Positions 44,643 to 53,959 are shown, counted from the first letter of the stretch. The stretch is 64,000 bases of DNA from Oscillospiraceae bacterium (GCA_017466865.1 JAFTTI010000014.1:62001-126000); one strand, 5' to 3'. Notes: a model not told the origin generated them from the sequence alone. Numbers and translations are program-made.

Positions 44643-46463
44643 ATGGCTCTTACAAAAAACCCCAACGTGCTCAAATGGGTTGATGAGATGGTAGCTCTCA
44701 CAAAGCCCGATAATGTAGTATGGATTGACGGTTCTGACGAACAGCTTCTCGCTCTCCGTAAGGAAGCAATCTCAACAGGCGAAATGATCGAACTCAACCA
44801 GGAAAAACTTCCCGGCTGTATATATCACAGAACACAGCCCAACGACGTTGCACGTGTTGAAGACAGAACATTCATCTGCTGCAAGAATAAGGAAGACGCA
44901 GGTCCTACAAATAACTGGTGCGACCCCCAGGAAATGTATGCAAAGCTCACACCTATGTATGATGGTGCTATGAAGGGCAGAACAATGTATGTTATCCCTT
45001 ACTCAATGGGACCTATCGGTTCACCTCTCGCTAAAGTAGGCGTTGAAGTTACTGACTCAATCTATGTTGTTCTTAACATGGACATTATGACAAGAATGGG
45101 TAAGGATGCTTTTGAAAACCTCGGCGAAACATCAAACGACTTCGTAAGAGGACTTCACTCAAAGGCTAATGTTGACCCTGAAAACAGATACATCGTTCAC
45201 TTCCCCGAAGATAACGCAATCTGGTCTATAAACTCTGCTTACGGCGGAAACGTTCTTCTTGGTAAGAAGTGTTTTGCTCTCCGTATTGCATCATATCAGG
45301 GCTGGAAAGAAGGCTGGATGGCTGAACATATGCTTATCCTCGGCGTTAAGAAGCCCGATGGCGAAGTTAAATACATCACAGCAGCATTCCCCTCAGCTTG
45401 CGGAAAGACAAACCTTGCTATGCTTATTCCTCCCGCAGGATACAGAGAAGCAGGTTATGAAGTTTACACAGTAGGTGACGACATTGCATGGATGAAGCAG
45501 GGCGAAGACGGAAAGCTCTATGCAATAAACCCTGAAAACGGATTCTTCGGCGTTGCACCCGGAACAAACGATAAGTCAAACCACAACGCTCTCGCATCTG
45601 CTATGAAGAACTCAATCTTCACAAACGTTGCTATCAACAATGATGATATGACAGTATGGTGGGAAGGTCTTGACAAGAATCCTCCTGTTAACGCAACAGA
45701 ATGGAAGGGTGCTAAGGTTAACGGTGTTGAATATACATCAACACTCGGCGAAGATGGCAAGCCATTAAAGCTTGCTCATCCCAACTCAAGATTTACTGCT
45801 CCCGCAGAAAACTGCCCCTGCATCTCACCTGAATTCAACAATCCCAAGGGTGTTCCCGTTTCTGCTATCGTATTCGGCGGAAGAAGAGCATCAACAACTC
45901 CTCTCGTTTACCAGTCATTCGATTGGGTACACGGAACATATATGGGTTCAGCAGTTTCATCAGAAACAACAGCTGCAGCAACAGGTGCAGTAGGTGTTCT
46001 CCGTCATGACCCCATGGCTATGAAGCCCTTTATTGGCTACAATGTTGGTGACTACTGGAAGCACTGGCTCGATATGGGCGAAAAGCTCGGCGAAAATGCT
46101 CCTAAGATCTTCAATGTAAACTGGTTCAAGCAGGATGAAAACGGAAACTTCATCTGGCCCGGATTCGGTGACAATATGCGTGTTCTCGACTGGATCATCA
46201 AGAGATGTGAAGGCAAGGTTGACGCAGTTGAAACTCCTATCGGATACCTTCCTAAGAAGGAAGACATCAACATCGAAGGTATTGAAGACGAAGTTACTCC
46301 TGAAATTATGGATAAGCTTCTCGCTGTTGACATCGACCTCTGGAAGAAGGAAATCGCTGAAATGAGAAGATACTACGACGAAGACATCGCTGCCAAGGGT
46401 GGCCGTGTTCCCGACGCTTTAAGAGCACAGCTCGATAAGATCGAAGCAAACCTCAATAAGTAA
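44643..46463 (+). CDS. pckG: Phosphoenolpyruvate carboxykinase (GTP)
   Basis: The 606-residue enzyme is of the GTP class, not the ATP class. Visible are the R-loop PYSMGPIGSPLAK, the kinase-1 P-loop AAFPSACGKTNLAM with the hyper-reactive Cys, the metal-binding VGDDIAWM, and the guanine-binding FNVNWFKQDENG. It interconverts oxaloacetate and PEP; in fermentative Clostridia it often runs toward oxaloacetate. Codon use is more biased than in neighbours (many GCT, CTC, AAG), fitting high expression. An AAGGAGG site precedes it. Confidence 0.97.
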   Translation: MALTKNPNVLKWVDEMVALTKPDNVVWIDGSDEQLLALRKEAISTGEMIELNQEKLPGCIYHRTQPNDVARVEDRTFICCKNKEDAGPTNNWCDPQEMYAKLTPMYDGAMKGRTMYVIPYSMGPIGSPLAKVGVEVTDSIYVVLNMDIMTRMGKDAFENLGETSNDFVRGLHSKANVDPENRYIVHFPEDNAIWSINSAYGGNVLLGKKCFALRIASYQGWKEGWMAEHMLILGVKKPDGEVKYITAAFPSACGKTNLAMLIPPAGYREAGYEVYTVGDDIAWMKQGEDGKLYAINPENGFFGVAPGTNDKSNHNALASAMKNSIFTNVAINNDDMTVWWEGLDKNPPVNATEWKGAKVNGVEYTSTLGEDGKPLKLAHPNSRFTAPAENCPCISPEFNNPKGVPVSAIVFGGRRASTTPLVYQSFDWVHGTYMGSAVSSETTAAATGAVGVLRHDPMAMKPFIGYNVGDYWKHWLDMGEKLGENAPKIFNVNWFKQDENGNFIWPGFGDNMRVLDWIIKRCEGKVDAVETPIGYLPKKEDINIEGIEDEVTPEIMDKLLAVDIDLWKKEIAEMRRYYDEDIAAKGGRVPDALRAQLDKIEANLNK

Positions 46464-46471
46464 TTTCTATA

Positions 46472-46507
46472 AATTGCCAACGCTGTATTGCGTTGGCAAT
46501 TTTTTTA
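46472..46507 (+). terminator. Terminator of pckG
   Basis: AATTGCCAACGC (46472-46483) pairs perfectly with 46490-46501, followed by seven T. Confidence 0.92.
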
Positions 46508-46578
46508 TGTTAGAATATAAAAAATGAAAAAAATTGTCAATGTGAGTTGTATTATTAAAAGAAAGGGGAGTGGACATA

Positions 46579-47259
46579 ATGAAAATAAATCCCGTTAAAA
46601 ATCCGAAAAAACCAGATTATCCCGATTTAAACGAACTTTCAAAGAAGAAAAAGAGCAAGAAACTCGTTGCCTTTTTAGCAGCACTTGCCTCTTTTGCGAC
46701 AACACTTACAGGTTGTCAGGTTCAGGGCGATGTTGCTTACGAGGGTGTTGCTATGCCTCCTGTTGAAACAGAAGAACAACTTGCGGGTGATGTTGCTCTC
46801 GACGGTGCAGTGGCAATCGAAACCTGTGAAGTAGACCTTATGGGCGAAACTGCTGTTGATACAGTATTTATAAATCAGTATCAGTTCGGCGAAGACGGTA
46901 AATGGATATTCAGTTCTGTAATCACCGATGAAGAGAACGACATTGAATATTTACTCGATGACGGAAGAAGAATAAAATTCTATTCGGGTGATCTTCTTAT
47001 AGTTTCAGGGGCTACTCCCGATGAAGTTTTTGATAGCGAGGGATATGGCGAATATATAAAGTTGTATCCCGATATGGTTTTCCCCGATGATAAAGTTTTC
47101 TATACAGCAGATGGAGAAACGATCCTTATCCCCGAGTATAATAATCATTATGTTGTATTCCCTAAAAAAGAAGATGAAGAAATCGTTACTCTCGCTGGGG
47201 ATGTTGTATACGAGCCTGAAATCGCCGGTGGAATGATGATTGAAACCTCTGAAGAATAA
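46579..47259 (+). CDS. Predicted lipoprotein with long N-terminal extension, partner of a radical SAM enzyme
   Basis: The 226-residue protein starts at the ATG at 46579, 8 bp after AAGGGGAG. Residues 1-20 (MKINPVKNPKKPDYPDLNEL) form an unusual Pro/Lys-rich extension before a basic n-region (KKKKSKK), a hydrophobic core and a lipobox LTGC with Cys46. After the Cys a short motif recurs three times: QGDVAYEGVAMPP, AGDVALDGAVAIE and, at the C-terminus, AGDVVYEPEIAGG. The middle is acidic and Tyr/Asp-rich. I do not recognise a family. The radical SAM gene starts 12 bp downstream, so this is probably its substrate or carrier; the extension could be the enzyme's recognition leader (inference). Confidence 0.75.
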   Translation: MKINPVKNPKKPDYPDLNELSKKKKSKKLVAFLAALASFATTLTGCQVQGDVAYEGVAMPPVETEEQLAGDVALDGAVAIETCEVDLMGETAVDTVFINQYQFGEDGKWIFSSVITDEENDIEYLLDDGRRIKFYSGDLLIVSGATPDEVFDSEGYGEYIKLYPDMVFPDDKVFYTADGETILIPEYNNHYVVFPKKEDEEIVTLAGDVVYEPEIAGGMMIETSEE

Positions 47260-47271
47260 AGGTAAAAATAT

Positions 47272-48393
47272 ATGAATATGACGCTTTATCTCACTATGGA
47301 CTGCAACCTCGCGTGTACCTACTGTTATCAGTCGAATAACGAAAGTTCTTGCGAGGATGCTTTCTGTAAGGGTAAGACAATAACAAAAGAAACCGCAAGG
47401 GCTGCTGTTGATTTGTCGGTTAAAAAATGCGATGACAGAACAGGCATCTGTTTTTTCGGAGGAGAGCCTCTTCTTTGCAAGGATGTTCTTTATGACCTTA
47501 TGGAATACTGCGGAAAAATCGCGAAAACAGGACATAAATTCTCTTTCAAACTCGTTACAAACGGCCTTTTGTTAGATGAGAATTTTATGCGCTTTGCAAA
47601 CGAAAACAAGATTATGGTGGCACTTTCTCACGATGGTCTTATGCAGGATGATTGCCGTCTTACAAAGGATAAAAAAGGAACTCTTGACGCGCTTTCGCCT
47701 AAAATTGACCTCTTACTCAAATATCAGCCCGATTCCGTTGTGCTTGTAACTGTTGACCCATCTTGTGTTAAAAAACTTTCAGAGTCTGTTAAATATCTTT
47801 TTAATAAAGGATTCAAAAATGTTGCGATAACGCCCCGTTATGCAGAAATCTGCCCTTGGGATGATGACAGTTTTTCCGTTCTTTCAGATGAATTTCAAAA
47901 ACTTTCCGAAATATATGTAGAAAAAACTCTCAATGGTGATGATTTTACATTAGCGTCATTTGATGTAAAGATAAGGGATTATATTACGGGCGGAAAACGC
48001 GTCGGAAAAGGATGCCGCCTCGGAGAAAAACAGGTCTGCGTTATGCCTGACGGAAAAATTTATCCTTGTCAGCAGTTTATCGAGGATGAGTATTTTATGG
48101 GTGATGTTTACAGTGGTATCATAAAGGAAAAACTTGACTACATAAAAGAAATAAGAAAACCTACTCCTGTTGTTTGTGATGATTGCGGACTTAAAGAAAG
48201 ATGCAGATACAGTTGTGCTTGTTTAAATAAACAATGCACAGGGAATATAGGTGATATTTCGCCGTTTCAATGCGGCTTTGAAAGGTTACAGATCTCTTGT
48301 GCCGACAAGGCGGCAGAAATTCTCTATAAAAAGGGAAATACAAAATTCCTTAAAAAGCAGTATGGTGAATTTTATAATTTAATAGAAATATGA
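47272..48393 (+). CDS. Radical SAM/SPASM domain peptide or protein maturase
   Basis: The 373-residue protein has the [4Fe-4S] motif CNLACTYC with Cys11, Cys15 and Cys18, the GGEPLL motif that binds SAM, and a C-terminal SPASM domain: CRLGEKQVCVMPDGKIYPCQ, CDDCGLKERCRYSCAC and a final Cys in SPFQC. SPASM enzymes install cross-links or other changes in ribosomal peptides and proteins (for example anaerobic sulfatase maturase or ranthipeptide enzymes). No peptidase, transporter or short Cys-rich precursor is adjacent; the only operon partner is the lipoprotein before it. Product unknown. Confidence 0.92.
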   Translation: MNMTLYLTMDCNLACTYCYQSNNESSCEDAFCKGKTITKETARAAVDLSVKKCDDRTGICFFGGEPLLCKDVLYDLMEYCGKIAKTGHKFSFKLVTNGLLLDENFMRFANENKIMVALSHDGLMQDDCRLTKDKKGTLDALSPKIDLLLKYQPDSVVLVTVDPSCVKKLSESVKYLFNKGFKNVAITPRYAEICPWDDDSFSVLSDEFQKLSEIYVEKTLNGDDFTLASFDVKIRDYITGGKRVGKGCRLGEKQVCVMPDGKIYPCQQFIEDEYFMGDVYSGIIKEKLDYIKEIRKPTPVVCDDCGLKERCRYSCACLNKQCTGNIGDISPFQCGFERLQISCADKAAEILYKKGNTKFLKKQYGEFYNLIEI

Positions 48394-48417
48394 AAAGACG
48401 GCTCTAAGCCGTCTTTT
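48393..48417. terminator. Bidirectional terminator overlapping two stop codons
   Basis: AAAAGACGGCT (48393-48403) pairs with AGCCGTCTTTT (48407-48417). The radical SAM stop ends at its first base and the spoIVB stop codon is the 3-nt loop (48404-48406). Confidence 0.88.
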
Positions 48418-49633
48418 CATATTTCATTTCTTCACTCATAACGGAATACATATTTTCTATGAAAATGCCATAGCCTTTTGTTGAGTCGTTTACAAAAACA
48501 TGTGTTACAGCTCCTATCAGTTTTCCATCCTGAATAATGGGACTTCCTGACATACCCTGAACGATTCCGCCCGTTTTAGAAAGAAGTTCGTTATCGGTTA
48601 TTCTTATAACCATATTCTTTCCTTTTTCGTTATCACGCATATCTATTTTTTCAATTTCTATACTGTATCTTTTCGGGGAATTTCCGTCAACAGTAGAGAG
48701 AATGAAAGCCTCTCCTTCGTGGATTTCCTGACGCATGGCCATAGGGATAGCCTTGTTTTTTGAGGGACAGGATGAAAGAATACCAAAAACTCCCGAATCG
48801 GTGTTTGCATCAAGCGTTCCTGAATTACCGGATTCTGAAAAACAACCGCATAATTCTCCGGGCGCACCTGCCTCCCCCTTTACAACGCCCGTTATCGTAA
48901 CAGGGCATACCTCTCCCATCGAAAGCGGAATTATATCTCCTGTGTCGACATCACATACGGGGTGACCGAGTCCTCCGAAACAACCCGTTTCAGCCTCATA
49001 ATAGGTTATTGTTCCTATGCCTGCCGTGCTGTCTCTTACCCACATTCCTGCCTGATAGAGATTAGTAACCGTTGAATAGACAGGTGTTAAAAGAAGATGC
49101 ATTGTCTGGTTATCTCTTTTAGCGATTACCTCAAGTGTTCTTCCACTGCTTTCTGTTATTATCTTTGAAACATCGGAATTTGATGAAACCTCTTTTTTAT
49201 CTATCGAAATTATTATGTCGCCTTCTTTAAGACCCGAATATCTTGCGGGAGAGAATGTTCCGTTATTTGTTTTTACCTCTGAAATGCCTACAATCATAAC
49301 CCCTTCGGAAAGAAGCTTTATCCCGAAAGGTTCTCCGCAGGGGATAAGAAGGGGAGTGTCAACTTCTTCTATATAAACCTCTTTTATAGGTATTATTCCG
49401 AAAAGTTTAAGCGTTGTTTTTTCACCGAGTTTTTCACTTTCTGATTTTAATGACTGCATTGTGTTATCGGAATTATCGGGCGTTACTTTAAAATAACAAG
49501 ATAAGGAAAGTTCGCTTCCTTTATGTGTATAATAACTGTCGGGGAGTGTTATTGAATAAAATGCAAGTAGCATACAGATGAACAGCAGAAAAATATCTGC
49601 TATTCCTAAAATGATTTTTATTGACCTTCTCAT
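48404..49633 (-). CDS. spoIVB: SpoIVB peptidase (S55)
   Basis: The 409-residue protein has a membrane anchor at about 8-28, a PDZ domain (about 105-180; YSGLKEGDIIISIDKKEV), and the S55 serine protease domain. That domain has GGLGHPVCDVDTGD with the catalytic His and GGIVQGMSGSPIIQDGKLIG with the nucleophile Ser. The ending VNDSTKGYGIFIENM is diagnostic. In Bacillus, SpoIVB is secreted from the forespore and triggers pro-sigma-K activation. Its usual neighbour spo0A is not beside it here. An AAAAGGAGA site precedes the ATG. Confidence 0.96.
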   Translation of the reverse strand: MRRSIKIILGIADIFLLFICMLLAFYSITLPDSYYTHKGSELSLSCYFKVTPDNSDNTMQSLKSESEKLGEKTTLKLFGIIPIKEVYIEEVDTPLLIPCGEPFGIKLLSEGVMIVGISEVKTNNGTFSPARYSGLKEGDIIISIDKKEVSSNSDVSKIITESSGRTLEVIAKRDNQTMHLLLTPVYSTVTNLYQAGMWVRDSTAGIGTITYYEAETGCFGGLGHPVCDVDTGDIIPLSMGEVCPVTITGVVKGEAGAPGELCGCFSESGNSGTLDANTDSGVFGILSSCPSKNKAIPMAMRQEIHEGEAFILSTVDGNSPKRYSIEIEKIDMRDNEKGKNMVIRITDNELLSKTGGIVQGMSGSPIIQDGKLIGAVTHVFVNDSTKGYGIFIENMYSVMSEEMKYEKTA

Positions 49634-49847
49634 AGAAATCTCCTTTTAAAATAATTCTGATAATATTTTTCGCAGAGTGAACTCAAATATCATTAGTTTA
49701 TCTATCATTTTTTTCATAAAACTGTCAGTTTTTCTTACATATTGAACTTTATAATTCATTTTATAATAAAGACTATGCAATTAAGGTCGAAAAATGAAAT
49801 TGTTATAAATGCTACCTCTATGCCATTTATTTTGTGAATTATTTTTA

Positions 49848-49876
49848 TTGAAAAAAATGTTAAAAGGTGTTATCAT
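49848..49876 (+). promoter_or_regulatory. Promoter of lacI-ahcY
   Basis: TTGAAA (49848-49853), 17-bp spacer, TATCAT (49871-49876). It lies inside the longest possible lacI frame, supporting the later TTG start. Confidence 0.65.
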
Positions 49877-49907
49877 AAAAATAGTATGCAAAAAGGAGGT
49901 AATCGGG

Positions 49908-50891
49908 TTGACAGTAACAATAAAAGAAGTTGCCGAAAGAGCGGGTGTTTCCGTTGCAACGGTTTCGAGAGTATTGAATAATAATCCTGCCGTTTCGGAA
50001 AAAACTGCAAAAATCGTAAGAGAAACAATAGAAGAACTTGATTATCGTCCTAATTTCTTAGGTAGAAACTTAAGAAAATGCGAAACGAATGTTATTCTTG
50101 CGATTTTTCCTTCGAGTGAATATTCAGCAGGTCTTGAAATTGTAAAAAGTATGCATGAAACCGCTTCGGAATACGGCTATGACATCATTATGGCGACAAG
50201 CTATGACAACAGCAAGAATGAAATGCGTTTACTTAATATGCTTTTCAATAAAACTGTTGATGGCGCTGTTTTAATGAGTACACACCTTTGTGCTGATGAA
50301 ATAAACAAGATTTCTGAAGAATATGATATAGCACTCTGCGGAGAAAGAGTTGACGGAACAAATGTTTTGACAGTAACCGTTGATGATGTAAAGGGTTCTT
50401 ATGATGCTGTTTCTGAACTTATAAAAGAAGGACATACAAAAATTGCTATGATTTCAACGGGAAATGAAGCGTTATCATCTCTCGACAGAGAAGAAGGCTA
50501 TAAAAAAGCACTTTCAGATGCAGGAATTGAATTTGACGAAAACTACATATTCCGTGGCGGATATAGTTTTTCAGACGGAGAAAACGGCTATCGCTATCTC
50601 TTCTCTCTGCCCGAACCGCCAACCGCTGTTTTTGCTGTTTCTGATATTCTGGCTATGGGCGTTGCAAAAAGAGCGCTTCGTTCAGAAAAAGGAAAGATGC
50701 CGAAAATCATAGGTTATGATAATATTCCTTTGTGTGAGAGTTATTCGCCGACGATTTCATCTGTTTCACAGCCTGCAAGGGATATAGGCAGAGAAATCAT
50801 AAAGAAACTGATAGAAAATATAAAGTCAGAAAACAAATGTCGCGAGCATATAATTATGCCACATAAAATTATAAGAAGAGAATCTTTTTAG
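49908..50891 (+). CDS. LacI-family transcriptional regulator
   Basis: The protein is 327 residues from a TTG at 49908, 8 bp after AAGGAGG; the ATG 99 bp upstream precedes the promoter. The HTH and hinge read TIKEVAERAGVSVATVSRVL and YRPNFLGRNLR. The ligand domain has FAVSDILAMGVAKRAL and IIGYDNIPLCESYSPTISSV, as in CcpA/PurR-like regulators. It is 12 bp upstream of ahcY in an apparent operon. Its effector is unknown; a purine or nucleoside-type ligand would fit the neighbour but this is speculation. Confidence 0.93.
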   Translation: MTVTIKEVAERAGVSVATVSRVLNNNPAVSEKTAKIVRETIEELDYRPNFLGRNLRKCETNVILAIFPSSEYSAGLEIVKSMHETASEYGYDIIMATSYDNSKNEMRLLNMLFNKTVDGAVLMSTHLCADEINKISEEYDIALCGERVDGTNVLTVTVDDVKGSYDAVSELIKEGHTKIAMISTGNEALSSLDREEGYKKALSDAGIEFDENYIFRGGYSFSDGENGYRYLFSLPEPPTAVFAVSDILAMGVAKRALRSEKGKMPKIIGYDNIPLCESYSPTISSVSQPARDIGREIIKKLIENIKSENKCREHIIMPHKIIRRESF

Positions 50892-50903
50892 GAGGAAGAA
50901 AAA

Positions 50904-52154
50904 ATGTCTGTAAGCGAAATCCGTAACGCTGACCTCTGGGAAAGCGGAAAAATCAAAATAGAATGGGTTAAGGGAAATATGCCTCTCCTTCGCAGTATTG
51001 AAGAAGAATTTTCACAGACAAAACCATTCGCGAATCTTAAAATAGCGCTTTCTGTTCACCTTGAGGCGAAAACTGCATATCTCTGTAAAGTTCTTGCGGC
51101 AGGCGGCGCTGAAATGTATGTAACGGGAAGTAATCCCCTTTCAACTCAGGATGATGTTGCGGCAGCGCTTGTTCACGATGGCCTTAGTGTATTTGCCTGG
51201 TATAACGCAACAGAAGAAGAATATCACAGACACATCTCAAAGGTTATAGAAGCAGGCCCTAACATCATAATTGATGACGGCGGCGACCTTGTAAATCTTA
51301 TCCATAATGAATATCCCGAAAAGATAAAGGATGTTTTAGGCGGATGTGAAGAAACAACAACAGGTATTATAAGACTTATCGCAATGAACAGAGAAAAGAA
51401 ACTCAAGTTCCCGATGGTGCTTGTAAACGATGCTGACTGTAAACATCTTTTTGATAACAGATACGGAACAGGTCAGTCTGTATGGGATGGCATAAACAGA
51501 ACAACAAACCTTATCGTTGCAGGAAAGAATGTTGTTGTTGCAGGTTATGGCTGGTGCGGTAAGGGCGTTGCTATGAGGGCAAAGGGACTTGGTGCAAAGG
51601 TTATTGTAACAGAAATAAATCCCATTAAGGCTATGGAAGCTGTTATGGACGGCTTTACAGTTATGAAGATGGAGGAAGCTGCTAAAATCGGCGATTTCTT
51701 TGTAACAGTAACAGGCTGTAAGGATGTTATTACAGAAAAATCCTTCCTTAATATGAAAGACGGCGCTATTATGTGCAACGCAGGTCATTTTGACTGCGAA
51801 GTAGATGTCAGAGGTCTTAAGGCTATTGCAACGGAAACAAGAAAAGCAAGAAACAACATAGAGGGTTATAAGCTTTCAAACGGAAACTGGCTTTATGTAA
51901 TAGCTGAGGGCAGACTTGTAAACCTCGCCGCAGGCGACGGACATCCCGCTGAAATTATGGATATGAGTTTTGCTATTCAGGCTTTAAGTGCTCTTCACAT
52001 CGCAAAGAATAAGGGTAAATTCGATGACAATATAATCAATGTTCCTAAAGAGATAGACAACGAGGTTGCAAGAAGAAAACTCAAGTTCTGGAATATGGAA
52101 ATTGACACTTTAACAAAAGAACAGGAAGATTATCTTAACAGTTCGGAAGTATAA
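50904..52154 (+). CDS. ahcY: Adenosylhomocysteinase
   Basis: This 416-residue NAD-dependent enzyme hydrolyses S-adenosylhomocysteine to adenosine and homocysteine. Visible are LSVHLEAKTAYLCKVLAAGG, DDGGDLV, the NAD loop VVVAGYGWCGKGVAMRAKGL, MCNAGHFDCEVDV and an ending of AGDGHPAEIMDMSF. It recycles the product of methylation reactions and links to methionine supply. Short-form bacterial/archaeal-like length. Confidence 0.97.
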   Translation: MSVSEIRNADLWESGKIKIEWVKGNMPLLRSIEEEFSQTKPFANLKIALSVHLEAKTAYLCKVLAAGGAEMYVTGSNPLSTQDDVAAALVHDGLSVFAWYNATEEEYHRHISKVIEAGPNIIIDDGGDLVNLIHNEYPEKIKDVLGGCEETTTGIIRLIAMNREKKLKFPMVLVNDADCKHLFDNRYGTGQSVWDGINRTTNLIVAGKNVVVAGYGWCGKGVAMRAKGLGAKVIVTEINPIKAMEAVMDGFTVMKMEEAAKIGDFFVTVTGCKDVITEKSFLNMKDGAIMCNAGHFDCEVDVRGLKAIATETRKARNNIEGYKLSNGNWLYVIAEGRLVNLAAGDGHPAEIMDMSFAIQALSALHIAKNKGKFDDNIINVPKEIDNEVARRKLKFWNMEIDTLTKEQEDYLNSSEV

Positions 52155-52160
52155 AAACAA

Positions 52161-52191
52161 AATCCACAGATTTATTAATAATCTGTGGATT
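52161..52191 (+). terminator. Terminator of lacI-ahcY
   Basis: AATCCACAGATT (52161-52172) pairs perfectly with 52180-52191, followed by TTTT. Confidence 0.9.
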
Positions 52192-52223
52192 TTTTGTTGA
52201 CAAAAGCAGAATGAGATGTTAAA

Positions 52224-53324
52224 ATGAAAATGGATTTTCATAAAGCGAGGGGATTAAAAATTCTGCCGTTTATAAAAGAAGATAAAACATCGTGGGAGTT
52301 TCTTTCAGAAACCAACCTTCCTATATACATCTACGGAATGGGTGATGGCGCTGTAAAGATAATGTCCGTTATGGAAAGATACGGCATAAAGATAAAGGGC
52401 ATTTTTGCGAGTGATGAATTTGTAAGAGGCCATTCTTTCGCAGGATTTAAGGTTTTAACTTTATCTCAGGTTGAAGAAATTGAGGATGACTTTGTTGTTG
52501 TTCTTGCTTTCGCCGCGGGATACAGAGAACTTTATGACAAGATTTTTTCTATTGCAAAAAAACATATCGTTTTATCGCCTGATGTTCCTGTTATAGATTT
52601 CAATGGCGAGGTTTTTGATTTTGATTACATAAAAAAGAACGAAGAAAAACTTATGGAAGTTTATTCTATGCTTTATGATGAAAAATCAAAACAGGTTTTT
52701 TCGGATATAATAAATTATAAGATAAGCGGGAAAATCGAATATCTCGATAACTGTACAACCGAAAAGTCAGAGGTTTATGAAGAAATAATAAAACCATCTT
52801 TTGATGAGGTTTATGTTGACCTCGGTGCTTACAGAGGAGATACTGTTGAGGAATTTCTTTCTTTTACAGATGGGAAATATAAAAAAATCTATGCTTTAGA
52901 GCCTGACGGAAGAAATTATAAAAAACTTCTTTTATCGGTTGAGGGAAAAGAAAATATTTCTGCTATAAACGCTGCCGCTTGGAAAGAAGATACAACACTT
53001 TTCTTTGCTGCAAAAGCGGGTAGACAATCTTCTGTTTCTAAAGAGGGAAAAGAAACTGCGGCCAAAAGCGTTGACAGCGTTCTTTCGGAAGAAAGATGTA
53101 CAATAATAAAAATGGATGTTGAGGGCGCTGAAAAAGAGGCGTTGGAAGGCGCAACTCTTACCATAAAGAATTATAAACCCAGACTTATGATTTCTCTTTA
53201 TCACAGAAACGAAGATATTTTTTCGATTCCTTTACAGATAAGAGAAATGAATAAAGAATATAAATTCTTTTTAAGACATCAGCTTTATATTCCCGCGTGG
53301 GAAACAAATCTTTATTGCATATAA
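52224..53324 (+). CDS. FkbM-family methyltransferase-like protein
   Basis: The 366-residue protein has an N-terminal Rossmann-like part (PIYIYGMGDGAVKIM, about 30-130) of the kind seen in glycan- or nucleotide-sugar-linked proteins, and a C-terminal FkbM methyltransferase domain (YVDLGAYRGDTVEEFL at about 190; IIKMDVEGAEKEALEGA at about 295). It resembles O-methyltransferases of glycan loci, but no other glycan gene is nearby. The Shine-Dalgarno is weak, so the start (52224 or the ATG two codons later) is uncertain. Confidence 0.85.
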   Translation: MKMDFHKARGLKILPFIKEDKTSWEFLSETNLPIYIYGMGDGAVKIMSVMERYGIKIKGIFASDEFVRGHSFAGFKVLTLSQVEEIEDDFVVVLAFAAGYRELYDKIFSIAKKHIVLSPDVPVIDFNGEVFDFDYIKKNEEKLMEVYSMLYDEKSKQVFSDIINYKISGKIEYLDNCTTEKSEVYEEIIKPSFDEVYVDLGAYRGDTVEEFLSFTDGKYKKIYALEPDGRNYKKLLLSVEGKENISAINAAAWKEDTTLFFAAKAGRQSSVSKEGKETAAKSVDSVLSEERCTIIKMDVEGAEKEALEGATLTIKNYKPRLMISLYHRNEDIFSIPLQIREMNKEYKFFLRHQLYIPAWETNLYCI

Positions 53325-53341
53325 TTTAAGGAGGAAGAATT

Positions 53342-53854
53342 ATGAAAACATTTTTTGCAAATTTACCCAAAATCATTGCTACTATTTTCGGACTTGTAGT
53401 TGCCGCTTTTATCGTAGTAGCTATTGTAAACTCACTTTTCCTTTTCAAATTTGAAAATCAGTTTGAAACAGGCGAAAATCTTAAAGGAACAGAATGCCGA
53501 GATACAATAAGCGCTTGCGGTGACCTTACAGGAACAGACGATTTTACATATATGGCAGCGGCTCTTATCGAAATAAAAGCAGATGCAAAGGGCGTTGACA
53601 AAAAGAGAATCAAGGAATATTATGAAAGCGTAAGTTTCGGTCTTGAAGGGGCAGCAGACGCTTCACATACTGTAAAGGTTGAAGTTTTTGAACTTGATAA
53701 CAATACAGGTATGTTCACACCTTCTATCTGTCCTGATAGAACATATATGTTCAACGATGTTTCGACTGTAAGAAACTTTGATAACTGCTATGTTGTGGTT
53801 ATCTATGATATGGGCAACTATGCTCCTCTTGATTACAGAACATATTTTGCATAA
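53342..53854 (+). CDS. Small membrane-anchored protein of unknown function
   Basis: The 170-residue protein has one N-terminal membrane span (about 9-36) followed by an exported or cytoplasmic domain with two early cysteines (ECRDTISACGDL), KKRIKEYYESVSFGLEG and a C-terminal CYVVVIYDMGNYAP. I recognise no family. It lies 17 bp after the FkbM-like gene behind TAAGGAGGAAG and is probably co-transcribed. Confidence 0.7.
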   Translation: MKTFFANLPKIIATIFGLVVAAFIVVAIVNSLFLFKFENQFETGENLKGTECRDTISACGDLTGTDDFTYMAAALIEIKADAKGVDKKRIKEYYESVSFGLEGAADASHTVKVEVFELDNNTGMFTPSICPDRTYMFNDVSTVRNFDNCYVVVIYDMGNYAPLDYRTYFA

Positions 53855-53862
53855 AATTTCAG

Positions 53863-53956
53863 AATTTACCTCATTTTTTGTTGAATAAAGCGTTACTTAC
53901 GGATTAGAATATCATCAAGGGCTTGCTTTATCGACTCTACTGAAATGAGGTAAATT
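53863..53956 (+). promoter_or_regulatory. Structured leader of the DUF378 gene: SD-hiding 14-bp inverted repeat with nested stem
   Basis: AATTTACCTCATTT (53863-53876) pairs perfectly with AAATGAGGTAAATT (53943-53956), which contains the Shine-Dalgarno GAGG of the next gene. Inside, GTTGAATAAAGC and GCTTTATCGAC form an 11-bp stem with one bulge and one G-U pair, leaving a loop of about 33 nt. If both arms are transcribed, translation would be blocked. Confidence 0.6.
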
Positions 53957-53959
53957 TTT

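Noticed and set aside
49809..49907. N-terminal extension of the LacI regulator by 33 residues
   Set aside because: The extension covers the promoter and the Shine-Dalgarno; the HTH starts right after the TTG at 49908.
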